Shown here piece after piece: positions 43,548 through 53,179 of a DNA stretch of 64,000 nucleotides. The notes under the pieces were generated by a model, which was given only the letters and a program-made list of their open reading frames with translations, searched no databases and was not told the DNA's origin. The stretch is from contig CAVUFS010000001.1 of NCBI GenBank assembly GCA_963740675.1, positions 916,560 to 980,559 on the forward strand. The letters are read 5' to 3'. Every line of letters starts with the position of its first letter. Position 1 is the first letter of the stretch. The position numbers and the translations under genes were made by a program. The stretch is from CAIKMD01 sp963740675. GTDB lineage: Bacteria > Pseudomonadota > Alphaproteobacteria > ATCC43930 > CGMCC-115725.

Positions 43548-46266
43548 CTAAAGCGGCGTACTAACCAAACCGAGACTCTGAGCGCGAGCGACGGCCTGAG
43601 CGCGTTTTTCGACACTGAGTTTCGTGAAAATATTTTTGATGTGGGACTTCACGGTTTCGGGCGCGATGTGGAGTTCCTTTGCGATCTCCTTGTTCGATTT
43701 TCCTTGGCCAATGCGTTCGAGGATCGATCGCTCGCGCATGCTGAGCGTATCTGCCGCTGCCGATGTTGAGTCGATCTGCCCATCGCGTTGGTACCGCTCA
43801 CGCCAACGCGATAGAGCGGTTTTCAGATAACCTGAAAGTTGCGGGTTGGCGTTGGCGCGCTGCATATCCTCCGCAGTTCGGTGTAGGAGTGGTCCGATCT
43901 GTGGACCGGTCTCTAAGATCAATTGATCGAGCTGCGCTGCAGCCGATGCGCTCGCTATTTCTCGAAAAACTGTGATCGCACGCGCACTCTCATCGGCACG
44001 AAATAGTGTGACAGCGAGGTGCAGACCAAGGCGCAACGCGGCCAAGTGATTTTGCGCTGAATTCATGGGCTCTTCGTAGTGACGTTAAAAGATAAATGCT
44101 CTCCTTTAGCCGATTATCGGCTGCGGCAACCCACGCATGTCCGAGGCTGGCGTAGTTTTGGATATCTGACCGAGCGCAGAGGCCTGTCGTGGGATTTTCG
44201 CGAGCGAGGCGATCGAGCTTCTCGAGATGGGCGCCGGCCTCGGCGTTTCGGCCTTCGGCGAGGTCCAAACGGATTTGCTCCGATAGAACGAAGGCGATCA
44301 GACGTTCCCAGCCGCGCTCGTAGCCGTGCGCCTCTCCTTGCTCAAGTATGGCACGTGCGCGCTCGAAATTGCCCCGCCACTCGGCGACACGCGCAAGCGT
44401 GAGAATTGCGCTCAACCCACATTCCAGCATGCCGGCGCCGGTAATCAACGGGACACGATCGATTATAAGAGCTTCGGCTTCGTTCAAGCGACCTTGCTCA
44501 TATCGAAGGAAGGCAAGCAAGCTGGCGGGGAGGGCGGCTGCAATTAAATCCGGGCCTATAGACTGTTCAGCCAAGCGCATGCCCTCGGCGTAGTGCCGCT
44601 CAGCAGTTTGTATCCGCAACTGCTGGAATTCCGCAATTCCCAGAAGGCACCGATGATAAACCGACGCGAAAAGGTTTCGTCGATCCTCGGTTTGGGAATA
44701 GGGAATCCACGGTGTCGCGTAAAAGCTTTTGAGATCGGCAGCCTTCAGATAGCAAAGGCGCGCAACGTTCGAAGCAACATTTGCTGTCCAAGGATCGTTC
44801 GTGCGTTGGAGGCAAGCTTCGGCGAGTGCTAACGCGGTTTGGCTGTCGTCTTTCAGCACGATCGCGACCGCGCGTATCACGTCACATTCGCAGTCCATCG
44901 CCTCCCTGGTCGCAGGCGCCATCTCGCTTCGGCCAAGCTCCGTTTGTAGAGCGTCTATCAGTTCCAGGGTCTCATTGAAACGCATCGCGAGCGCCATTGC
45001 CCAGGCGATCGCGATGCGTGCCTCAAGTTGACCGCGCATGAGCTCGGTAGGAAAGAGCCGTCGCCAATCCATCAGTGTCAGCAAATCGCCTGTTCTCACC
45101 AGATCCATGGCAAACTTCTTGATCCAGGCGACTGCTTGATCGACATCCCCTGCTGCGATCGCATGTTGGATAGCTTGTGTCCACGACTCCTGCGAGGCAT
45201 ACCAATAGTACGCATGCCGATGTAGCCACGGGATCTCGGCGGCAAATTCCTTTATCAGTCTGTGGCTCAAGTGTTCGGCCAGAATCGGATGGTAACGGAA
45301 CCATCGTCCCTCACGGTCGATCGGTGAACACAAAAGTTGGTGCGTGAGAATCGTATCGATAAAAGCTTGAGAGGATTTCGCGCTCGTAACAGCTTCGCAC
45401 AACGGCACCGAAAAGCGCTCGAGGATCGCTGTCCTGAGCATGAACTCGACCAGAGCACGTGGGAGACCGTCGAGGATTTCATCAAGATATGTGCCGATTG
45501 GGCTGAGGTTGCCGGACAACTGGCGCACACTCTCCGAAACGCTCTGTCTCGACTTGCTGGCGATCAGGCAAAAGATGCGCAAGAGCGCCGGCCAGCCGTC
45601 CGTCTTTTCGTCCAACAACCTTGCTTCGGCGGCAGTCGCGACGATCTTTTCCTGCCGGAGAAGTCGAATCGTTTCATCGACGTCGAAACCCAATGCTGCC
45701 GCATCGATTTCGAGCAATTTGTTTTGGACACGGATGCCGGCGATCGGCAATGGAGGTTCGGCACGCGTCGCTAGGACCAGATGAAACCGGCTCGGTGCGT
45801 GCCTGAGCAGGAAAGACAGAACGGTATGAACCTCTGTGTCGTCGATAAGGTGATAGTCGTCGAGAACCAGATAGATGTCTTCGTCAATATCGACGAGTTC
45901 ATTGGTGAGACTGGTTGCAATCGTCTCGGGTGTCACGAGCTCTGAGATCAACTTGATTGAACTCTCGCCTATTCCGCATGCGCGGCGCAGCGCCTGAGCC
46001 ATATAAAAGAGAAACCGGGTTGGGTCGCTATCCGCCGTATCGAGGGTGAGCCAAGCCACGACATGACCGCCCTGTTGGAGACGGGTGGCCAAGTCGGCTG
46101 CCAGCGAGGTTTTACCGAAGCCGGCGCCGCCTTTGATGATTGTGAGCTGCTTTAGCTGGATTTCCTCGATCAAGCGGAGCAAGCGTGGACGTTCAATGAG
46201 GCCGGGCGCCCGGTTAGGAACCATGACTTTGGTTGCGAGGAAGTCAGGCTGCTTTTGGCTGCTCAT
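43548..46266 (-). CDS. MalT-type (LAL) ATP-dependent LuxR transcriptional regulator (one frameshift)
   Basis: Large signal-transducing ATPase activator, about 905 aa. From ATG 46266 (AGGGG upstream) it reads LATKVMVPNRAPGLIERPRL, Walker A GGAGFGKTSLA (about residue 50), Walker B YLVLDDYHLID, then the sensor region RAPSRFHLVLATRAEPPLP. A long tetratricopeptide-like helical region follows. Near 44070 one frame change joins it to the last 170 residues, which contain the LuxR helix-turn-helix MRERSILERIGQGKSNKEIA and HIAPETVKSHIKNIFTKLSV. The family responds to small-molecule inducers. By position it may control the divergent cyo/poxB genes or the downstream acyl-CoA cluster; the known MalT box core GGGGA resembles the half-site of the palindromes around it. 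Confidence 0.87.
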
Positions 46267-46389
46267 CTGGGTTTTCCCCTCGACGATCTCGCGTTTTGCG
46301 ACCACTCGTCCGGACGAGGTCTCCTAAAAAACTCGTTGTGGCCCTATTGGGAGGCTGATTGAAATCCCGTACCAGCCTAGAGCAGCTAA

Positions 46390-46726
46390 TCACGCTGCGG
46401 AAGCGTTTCCCACGTCTTGTCGGTTTCGGTCGCTGTACAGGCAGTTCCGGCGTGCCGTCGCCGCCTTCGCGCAGGCCGAGCACGAAGAGGGCCGCCGCTG
46501 GACAGGCGCATCGGACGCAATAGCCGTGATGCCGCCGGCAGCGAAGATAGATCGTGCGGCACCCGTATTAGGGCACGCCGCACTCAGCAGCGGGGATCGT
46601 GAACCGAAAGAGAGAGCCCCGCGGCTCGCGATTGCTTCGCGGTAGGTTAGGGCGGTCACCTCGAGGATCGCCGCATTGAGCCGAATTGCCGAGGGACACG
46701 GGAGGGGTGGCCATGCCTCGCACCGG
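46390..46726. other. Intergenic region without a supportable gene
   Basis: About 340 bases between the LAL regulator start and a protease fragment. Frames open here show no protein-like signal. It should hold the promoter of the LAL gene at its left edge. Confidence 0.35.
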
Positions 46727-46988
46727 CTACGGGTTCGGTAAATCGTGCCCGGTTCGGCGCTGAGCGTCGAACAGGAGTTCAGGCGCCACCATGTAGTTGC
46801 GGCCGCGTCGCACCGATGCGGCGACGATGATGCCGATGACATAGCCGTTCCCATCGATGATGGGAACGCCGCCGAGGCCGGCTATCGAATCGAAGCTCGC
46901 CGGGTCGCGGTCGAACTCGGTCCGGGCGAGGACGGGTGCCGTGCTCTCTCCGCGACGACGCTGGCCATCGAACAGTCTCTGGCTATGA
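46727..46988 (-). pseudogene. Trypsin-like serine protease, C-terminal fragment
   Basis: The minus strand reads VLARTEFDRDPASFDSIAGL then GGVPIIDGNGYVIGIIVAAS, RRGRNYMVAPELLF, ending at TAG 46727-46729. The segment GGVPIIDGNGYVIGI resembles the strand after the catalytic Ser loop (G-x-S-G-G-P-v), here lacking Ser (GLGGVP). His and Asp parts are missing. It appears to be the 3' scrap of a degP/trypsin-like gene, lying directly after the stop of the repeat protein gene. Confidence 0.5.
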
Positions 46989-47314
46989 CTATTTCTGCGG
47001 ACGCGGCTTGTCTTTGGTAACGTCGCCCGTCGAATAGTTCGCGCAGCCGGTGCTGCTATCGCAATTCGACTTCGCGGGGCTGAGGTCGCCGCTCGGCCCG
47101 GTGGCCGAGGAGGCGTTGGTTGGCGCGGCGGTCGGATTTTGCTCGTGACGTCGCCCGTTGAATAATTCGCGCAGCCGGTGCTGCTCGCGCAATTGGATTT
47201 CGCCGGGCTGAGGTCCGAGCCGGGCGCCTGCTATGCGTAAGCTGCAGTTGCCGAAAGCAAGCCGGTCAATACAGCCACTTTGCATACAGCCGTCATCGTC
47301 GCTTGAAGTGTCAT
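46989..47314 (-). pseudogene. Small secreted protein with two tandem cysteine-containing repeats
   Basis: ATG 47314 is preceded by GGAGG. The signal peptide is MTAVCKVAVLTGLLSATAAYA, followed directly by a TAG. The same frame then gives SDLSPAKSNCASSTGCANYS, and after a one-base frame change the linker NPTAAPTNASSATGPSG and a second copy DLSPAKSNCDSSTGCANYS, ending TKDKPRPQK. Each unit has the pattern NC-x-SSTGCANYSTGDVT, with two Cys. The DNA copies are about 130 bases apart. The family is unknown to me. A CCCCC-N4-GGGGG box lies 102 bases upstream. The stop and the frame change make it non-functional as sequenced; only 1-2 base changes would restore it. Confidence 0.5.
47027..47217. repeat. 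Direct repeat of about 60 bp within the small secreted protein gene
   Basis: Copies at about 47027-47087 and 47157-47217 share GCGCAGCCGGTGCTGCT and much of their length with a few substitutions. They encode the two SPAKSNC...GCANYSTG units. Confidence 0.7.
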
Positions 47315-47415
47315 CTCTTTCCTCCATCCGTGCGTGAGTCCCTTCGCACTTGAGTTGCCGGCGGGACGTACAGCTACTCCGCAGCCGATTTCGGGCCGTG
47401 ACCCGGCAAATCCAT

Positions 47416-47431
47416 TCCCCCAAATGGGGGT
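47416..47431. promoter_or_regulatory. CCCCC-N4-GGGGG box near the secreted protein gene
   Basis: TCCCCCAAATGGGGGT, perfect half-sites, 102 bases upstream of the minus-strand start at 47314 and about 170 bases upstream of the plus-strand start at 47604. Single GGGGGA half-sites follow near 47447 and 47516. Confidence 0.55.
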
Positions 47432-47603
47432 AACGTCCTGGCGAACGGGGGAATCTGTTGGACAGAGCCGTATTCGGGCCGGTCTTCCCGAAACGTTGTT
47501 GCGGGCCACCCAACCGGGGGATGGAGATTTGCCATCCACAGCTGACATTGCAGCTTAACAAGGCGCAACGCCGCTCCCCTCCGCCGCTTTTTAGGACACC
47601 CAC

Positions 47604-47816
47604 ATGGGTTTTAAGCGCCTTGAATCCCGGAAAATCATGACGCGAATTGACGAGGTTTGCTCGCGTCTAAATCCAGGCCTCTTTGCCGTGGTCGTCATTC
47701 TTTCGACGGTCCTGCTCTGCGAGACAGCGACCAGAATTATTGCGACAGAACAGGAAATGATGGCGCAAGGCCTGGCTTGGGGAATTGAGCCGACGGCGTT
47801 CTTTCCGGCGGACTAA
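47604..47816 (+). CDS. Small single-helix membrane protein, hypothetical
   Basis: 70 aa from ATG 47604 with AGGA upstream (an in-frame ATG at 47637 has a poorer site). One transmembrane helix LFAVVVILSTVLLCETATRI, then a polar tail ending TAFFPAD. No family recognised. It lies between two of the inverted boxes. Confidence 0.5.
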   Translation: MGFKRLESRKIMTRIDEVCSRLNPGLFAVVVILSTVLLCETATRIIATEQEMMAQGLAWGIEPTAFFPAD

Positions 47817-47856
47817 TCGCAATCCAACTCTGTCTCCCCTTCGACAAGCTACATGA

Positions 47857-47872
47857 ACCCCTCTTTGGGGGA
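47857..47872. promoter_or_regulatory. CCCCY-N4-GGGGG box upstream of the acyl-CoA cluster
   Basis: ACCCCTCTTTGGGGGA: the right half is perfect and the left half has one change. It lies 88 bases upstream of the acyl-CoA dehydrogenase ATG. It mirrors the AraC box (19713) in having one altered half. Confidence 0.5.
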
Positions 47873-47960
47873 TCGTGTGGCGAAGAAAACTGCACCACCT
47901 CTCTACTTACGACGAAGAAACGAAGGCAACAGTCCACATCCGAAACGAAGGAGCAGTGAA

Positions 47961-49198
47961 ATGGCAACGGCGACAGCTGGTGTGACACCGGCGACGACAG
48001 CAGAAAAGAAAGCGCCGAAGCAGCTGCCTGCGCCGAACAGCGACTTCTATCAGCTCGCGGACGTGCTGACGGCGGAGGAAAAGGTGACGGTCGAACGCGT
48101 CCGCGCCTATATGCAGACCAAGGTCCAGCCGATCATCAACAAATACTGGTCCGAAGACGCGTTCCCGTTTGAGTTGCTTCCATCGTTCAAGGAATTGCAA
48201 CTCGGCGGTTTGGGTTACGAGGGCTATGGCTGTGCCGGCGGCAGCCAAAAGCTGTTCGGCTTCGTCGCGATGGAATTGGCGCGCGTCGATGCCTCTTTCT
48301 GCACCTTCTTTGGTGTGCATAGCGGCCTCGCCATGGGCTCGATCTATCTCGACGGATCGGAAGAGCAGAAGCAGAAGTGGCTGCCGGCGATGGCGCGCTG
48401 GGAAAAGATCGGCTGCTTCGGCTTGACCGAGCCGCTGGTCGGGTCCGGCACGAGCGGCGGTATGACGACCACGGCGAAGCGCGAAGGCGACACCTGGATC
48501 CTCAACGGCCAGAAGCGGTGGATCGGTAACGCGACTTGGTGCGACGTTTCCATCATCTGGGCGCGCGATCTTGCGGACAATCAGGTCAAAGGCTTCATCG
48601 TCGAGAACAAGGCCACGCCCGGCTTCAGCGTGGAAAAAATCGAGCACAAGATCGCGTTGAAAGTCGTCCAAAACGGCCAGATTACCCTCAAGGACGTGCG
48701 ACTTCCGGAAGCCAATCGCCTGCAGGGTGGCAACTCGTTTCGCGATACTGCGCGCGTGCTCCGGATGACGCGGTACATGGTGGGCTGGGCCTCGACCGGA
48801 TCCAGATGGGCGCCTTCGAGGCGACGCTCAAATATGCCCAGGAGCGGCTGCAGTTCGGCAGGCCGATCGCGTCATTCCAGATGGTGCAAGACCTCTTGGC
48901 CAAGATGCTCGCCAACATGACCGCGTGCCAGTGCCTCATGGTCCGGCTCGCCCAGATGGATGACGAGGGTAAGCTCGCCGATCATCACGCATCACTCGCA
49001 AAGGCGTTCTGCACGGCAAAATCACGCGAAACCGTCGCGTGGGGTCGCGAGATTCTGGGCGGCAACGGCATCGTCGCCGATTACAACGTCGCGCGCTTCT
49101 TCGCCGATGCTGAGGCTCTCTATTCCTATGAAGGCACGTATCAGATGCAGAATCTGATTGTCGGCAAGGCGATCACAGGCCTCGGCGCCTTTGTATAG
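47961..49198 (+). CDS. Acyl-CoA dehydrogenase, glutaryl-CoA dehydrogenase-like (one frameshift)
   Basis: FAD enzyme oxidising an acyl-CoA, about 412 aa. ATG 47961 follows AAGGAG. It reads FGLTEPLVGSGTSGGM (FAD loop), NGQKRWIGNATWCDVSI and FRDTARVLRMTRYMVGW. One frame change near 48790 leads to the second part, LKYAQERLQFGRPIASFQ, AFCTAKSRETVAWGREILGG and the catalytic-base region FFADAEALYSYEGTYQMQN. The YSYEGTY segment with Glu matches the glutaryl-CoA group. The first 45 residues are an unusual Ala/Thr/Lys/Pro-rich lead. It is first in the acyl-CoA cluster. Confidence 0.87.
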
Positions 49199-49258
49199 CG
49201 AGATCTTGATCCCAACGCGTGCGCTTGCTCGTCTCCAACGTCGGATAAAGGGATCGCC

Positions 49259-50103
49259 ATGGCTTCTTCAATCCTAGAAAGCTCGTCGCACGTAGCATCC
49301 ACGAAAGAGGAACACGCGCCGGAAATCTAACGGATAAGTCAGGCACCATCTTGCGCGTTCAGCTCAATCGCCCGGCGAAGAAAAATGCGATGACGTTCAA
49401 CATGTATGCAACGCTCGCGGAGCTGCTCAACAATGCCGCGAAAGACGACGCAATACGCGTCGTCGTCTTGCATGGAGCGGGAGATTCATTCTCGTGCCGG
49501 CAACGATCTCCAGGATTTTCTCCATGCCTCTTTTCCAATGGATGCCAACAGCCCGCAGGGACGCTACATCGCTGCGCTGATCGATTTCGACAAGCCGTTG
49601 ATTGCCGCCGTGCACGGCGCGGCGGTCGGATCGGGAACGACAACGCTGATGCATTGCGACTTCGTTTACGCGGCCGAGAACGCCGTGTTTCAGATGCCAT
49701 TCATCAATCTCGCCTTGGTGCCGGAATTGGGCACGAGCTACTCGGTTCCTGCGCAGATCGGCTACATCGCCGCTGCCGAATTGTTTTTGCTTGGGGCGGC
49801 CATTCGATGCGCCGCGGGCGGCCGAGCTCGGTCTTGTGACACGGGTGGTGTCCGACCACGGCCTCATGGCGACAGCGATGGAGACGGCACAAGCCTTGGC
49901 GGAAAAGCCCATCGACGCCCTTCGAGCTTCCAAAAGGCTGCTGAAGCGGTGGTCGCGTGAGCAGACCGAGGCGGCGGTGAAAGTCGAGATACCAAGAGTA
50001 CAATTCGCGACTGCGGTCCGCGGATACCAAGGAAGCGCTGACGGCTTTCTTCGAAAAACGCCGCCCGGATTTCACCAAGACGAAAACCACTGTCGGCCAC
50101 TGA
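49259..50103 (+). pseudogene. Enoyl-CoA hydratase/isomerase (several frameshifts)
   Basis: From ATG 49259 it reads ASSILESSSHVASTKEEHAP. After a change near 49328 it reads RVQLNRPAKKNAMTFNMYAT, and after another near 49495 GNDLQDFLHASFPMD, LIAAVHGAAVGSGTTTLMHC (oxyanion hole) and PFINLALVPELGTSYSVPA (with the PEL Glu). After a third near 49800 it reads AAELGLVTRVVSDHGLMATA, and after a fourth near 50020 EALTAFFEKRRPDFTKTK. The total fits a 280-aa crotonase. All core parts are present. Confidence 0.77.
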
Positions 50104-50130
50104 CAAGCCGTCCGGATAGGAGACATCCCC

Positions 50131-50964
50131 ATGAGTTCAGTCGCAATTGCATCGCGCACAAGGCGAACAGCCGGCGCATCCCCTCACGCTACGAATGTGT
50201 TGTACGAAAAGAGGGACGGCATTGCCTATGTGACGCTCAATCGTCCCAAGGTGCTCAATGCGCTGAACACGCCAACATGGGCGGACTTGCGCACGGCTTT
50301 CGAGGCCGCGCGGGACGATGCGGAAGTACGTGGCGTCATCCTCACCGGTGCCGGTGAAAAAGCTTTTATCGCGGGCGCGGATATCAGCGAGCTCTCCAAC
50401 GTGACGGCGGTTGAGGCGGAGCAGTCGAGCCGCTTCGGCCAGGAGGTCCTGGACCTCATCGAGAATCTCGGCAAGCCGGTAGTCGCGGCGATAAACGGCT
50501 TTGCGCTTGGCGGCGGCTGCGAGACGGCGATGGCCTGCACGATCAGGATCGCCGTCGAGAGCGCGAAATTCGGCCAACCCGAAGTCAAGCTCGGCTTGAT
50601 CCCCGGCGGCGGCGGCACGCAGCGCTTGCCGCGGCTGGTGGGAAAGGGTCGCGCGCTACAGCTCATTCTTTCGGGGGAGATGATCAGCGCGCAGGAGGGC
50701 TATCGCATTGGACTCGTCAATGCCGTTGTCCCGGCCGCGGATCTGATCCCCCACGCCGAGGAGATTCTGAATCAGATCGCCGCCAATGCGCCCATCGCGG
50801 TGAAATTCGCCCTCGAAGCGACAAACAAAGGAATGCAGACGAGCCAGGACGAGGGGCTGCGGCTCGAAGCCTCCTATTTCGGTCTCTGCGCCGCGACGGA
50901 AGACAAGAAGGAGGGCACGACCGCCTTCCTCGAGAAGCGTGCCGCGCAGTTCCACGGCCGCTGA
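50131..50964 (+). CDS. Enoyl-CoA hydratase
   Basis: Hydrates a 2-enoyl-CoA to 3-hydroxyacyl-CoA. 277 aa: VTLNRPKVLNALNTPTWADL, the CoA-binding and oxyanion segment AFIAGADISEL and NGFALGGGCETAMACTIRI (first catalytic Glu), and FGQPEVKLGLIPGGGGTQRL (second Glu), so both catalytic residues are present. An extra 20 residues at the N-terminus precede the fold. It is intact, between the broken hydratase and the CoA-transferase. Confidence 0.92.
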   Translation: MSSVAIASRTRRTAGASPHATNVLYEKRDGIAYVTLNRPKVLNALNTPTWADLRTAFEAARDDAEVRGVILTGAGEKAFIAGADISELSNVTAVEAEQSSRFGQEVLDLIENLGKPVVAAINGFALGGGCETAMACTIRIAVESAKFGQPEVKLGLIPGGGGTQRLPRLVGKGRALQLILSGEMISAQEGYRIGLVNAVVPAADLIPHAEEILNQIAANAPIAVKFALEATNKGMQTSQDEGLRLEASYFGLCAATEDKKEGTTAFLEKRAAQFHGR

Positions 50965-50980
50965 ACGATCCAAGGAGTGA

Positions 50981-52216
50981 ATGATGGCGACTGACAACAT
51001 CTTTTCCGACCTGAAAGTCGTGGACATGTCGAGCTTCGTCGCAGGTCCCGGCGCGGCAGTGATTCTCTCCGACTTCGGCGCCGAGGTGATCAAGGTCGAG
51101 CCTCCAGCAGGTGAAATTTGGCGACATGCGCAGAGATTCCGCCGCAGCCCGCTGCGAAAGATGCCTATGGATGGCATTTGAACAATCGCAACAAGCGCGG
51201 GTTGACGCTCGACCTGAAATCCCCGAACTCCCGCGCCGTGGTCGAGCGGCTCGTCAAATGGGCGGACGTGCTGATCATCAATACGCCCCATCCCGCGCGC
51301 AAGCGACTGAAGCTCGAGTACGCCGATGTCGTGCAGTGGAATCCGCAACTGATCTACGCCGACCTGACGGGTTACGGCGAAAAGGGGCCTGACGCCGAAC
51401 TCCCCGGATTCGACATCACCGCTTACTGGTCGCGCAGCGGCCTCCTCTCGCTAACGCGCGACGCCGGCGAACCTCCGACATGGCCGTTCGCAGGAACGGG
51501 AGACAGCCCGACGGCAGTAAGCCTGTTCTCGGCGATCGTTACGGGATTGTACGGCGCGAGCGTACCGGCACCGGTTCCTACGTCACGACGTCGCTTCTCG
51601 CCGGAGGCGTCTGGTCCGCAAGCGTCGCGATTCAGGCCGCGCTCTGCGAGGCCAAGTTCTTCCCGCAGCATGATCGGACAGAATCCGGCGAACGCGGTGA
51701 TGAATCTCTATAAGAGCGCCGATGACGTCTGGTTTCTCATCGTCGTCACGCCCGACAAGGTCCCGGTTTTGGTGAATGCGATTGGGCGTTGCAGACCTCG
51801 CCGAAGATCCGCGCTTTTCCGATCCCGCCAAGCTCGCCGCGAATATGAAGGAGCTGACGGCAATCGTCGACGAGGATCTTCCGCTCGCAGCCGATGGCGC
51901 ATTGGCACGAGGTCTTCGATCGGCGCACATCACCTACGGGGAAGTGCGCGATCCCGTCGACGTGGTCAGAGATCCACAGCTGCGCGAGAACGGCATCGTC
52001 GTTCCACTCGAAGGCGCCGGCGGCAAACTGACCGAGACGGTCAGCAGTCCCATTCAAGTCCATGGCGTCGACAAAGTGCCGGCTAAGCGAGCCCCGGGTC
52101 TCGGCGAACACAATGAGGAAATCCTCACGCAGTTGGGCTTCGATCGCACTCAGATCGCCAGCTTCGTCGAGAGCGGCGCCGTCCGAGCGACAAAGAACCG
52201 CCCCGCGGCGGCATAG
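50981..52216 (+). pseudogene. CaiB/BaiF-family CoA-transferase (several frameshifts)
   Basis: Moves CoA between carboxylic acids in a ternary-complex mechanism. From ATG 50981 (ATGATG, AGGAG upstream) it reads FSDLKVVDMSSFVAGPGAAV and LSDFGAEVIKVEPPAGE. After a change near 51120 it reads NNRNKRGLTLDLKSPNSRAV, LIYADLTGYGEKGPDAELPG and FDITAYWSRSGL (catalytic Asp). Further changes near 51560-51680 and 51780 lead to DLAEDPRFSDPAKLAANMKE and DPVDVVRDPQLRENGIVVPL and the C-terminal GLGEHNEEILTQLGF. About 410 aa when joined, the usual length. It probably activates the substrate acid of this cluster. Confidence 0.8.
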
Positions 52217-52234
52217 CATCAAAAGGAGCAAAGC

Positions 52235-53160
52235 ATGAGCAAAATCGCAGAGGCGGACACCAAGCCGGCCACCGCAAGGCAGACCGACACCGGCTGCTTG
52301 TTCGTACTCGACGTCAGCAGCGACAGCGTGCTTTCGATGAATCCGGACGGCTCAAACAAAAAAGTCGTCGCCTCCCAATGCCGTATTCCTGATGGCGTGG
52401 TCGTGGATGTCGAAGCGGGTCACGTCTACTGGACCAACATGGGCGTGCCGAACCTGAACGACGGCTCGATCGAGCGCGCCGACCTCGATGGCAAGAATCG
52501 CAGATTCATCGTCCCGTCGGGCGGCACGCACACCCCAAAGCAGCTCCATCTCGATAAGGCGAGCGGCAAGCTCTACTGGTGCGACCGCGAAGGGATGCGC
52601 GTGATGCGCGCAAACCTCGACGGGTCGCAGATCGAGACCCTGGTCGAAGCGGGTCGCGGCGATGCGGATCGGTCGCGATCAGACGAGATGGTGCGTGGGA
52701 ATCACAATCGATCCTGAGCGCAAGCAAATCTACTGGACCCAGAAAGGTCCGGACAATGCCGGCCGTGGCCGCATCTTCCGCGCGGGTATCGAGATCCCGA
52801 CGGGCGAGACCCCCGCCGAACCGCAGCGATATCGAGGTCATCTTCGACGGCTTGCCCGAGCCGATCGATCTCGAGCTCGATACGACGAGCCGCGTCCTCT
52901 ACTGGACCGACCGGGGCGATCCGCCTCGAGGCAACACCGTCAACCGCGCGCCGGTCGACGCAAAACCGTCAAGTGCCGGAAATCGTGCTGACGCACCTGA
53001 TGGAAGGGATCGGCATCGCGCTGGATGTCCCGGCAACGATCGTATGTTCATCACCGACCTCGGCGGAACGATTTATTCTGCCGAGCTCGACGGCTCGGAC
53101 AAGCGCGAGCTGCTCTTCGCCCAGGGCAATCTCACCGGGATCGCCTATGCCGAAGTCTGA
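52235..53160 (+). pseudogene. YWTD-type beta-propeller protein (several frameshifts)
   Basis: About 308 aa, made of LDL-receptor class-B-like blades: VYWTNMGVPN, LYWCDREGMRVMRANLDGSQ, IYWTQKGPDN, LYWTDRGDPPRGNTVNRAPV, and MFITDLGGTIYSAELDGSD. Each blade has the Y-W-T-(N/D) pattern plus a following aspartate strand (DLDG, NLDG, ELDG). The frame changes near 52665, 52815 and 52975. There is no signal peptide, so it is likely cytosolic. The role in an acyl-CoA cluster is unknown: a lactonase-like enzyme or a scaffold are options. It lies 18 bases after the CoA-transferase gene and 19 before the dehydrogenase gene. Confidence 0.72.
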
Positions 53161-53179
53161 TAACGATCGGAGACACGAC

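Noticed and set aside
46390..46854. Minus-strand open frame partly overlapping the protease fragment.
   Set aside because: The neighbouring frame gives the recognisable trypsin-like segment; this one is a shadow.
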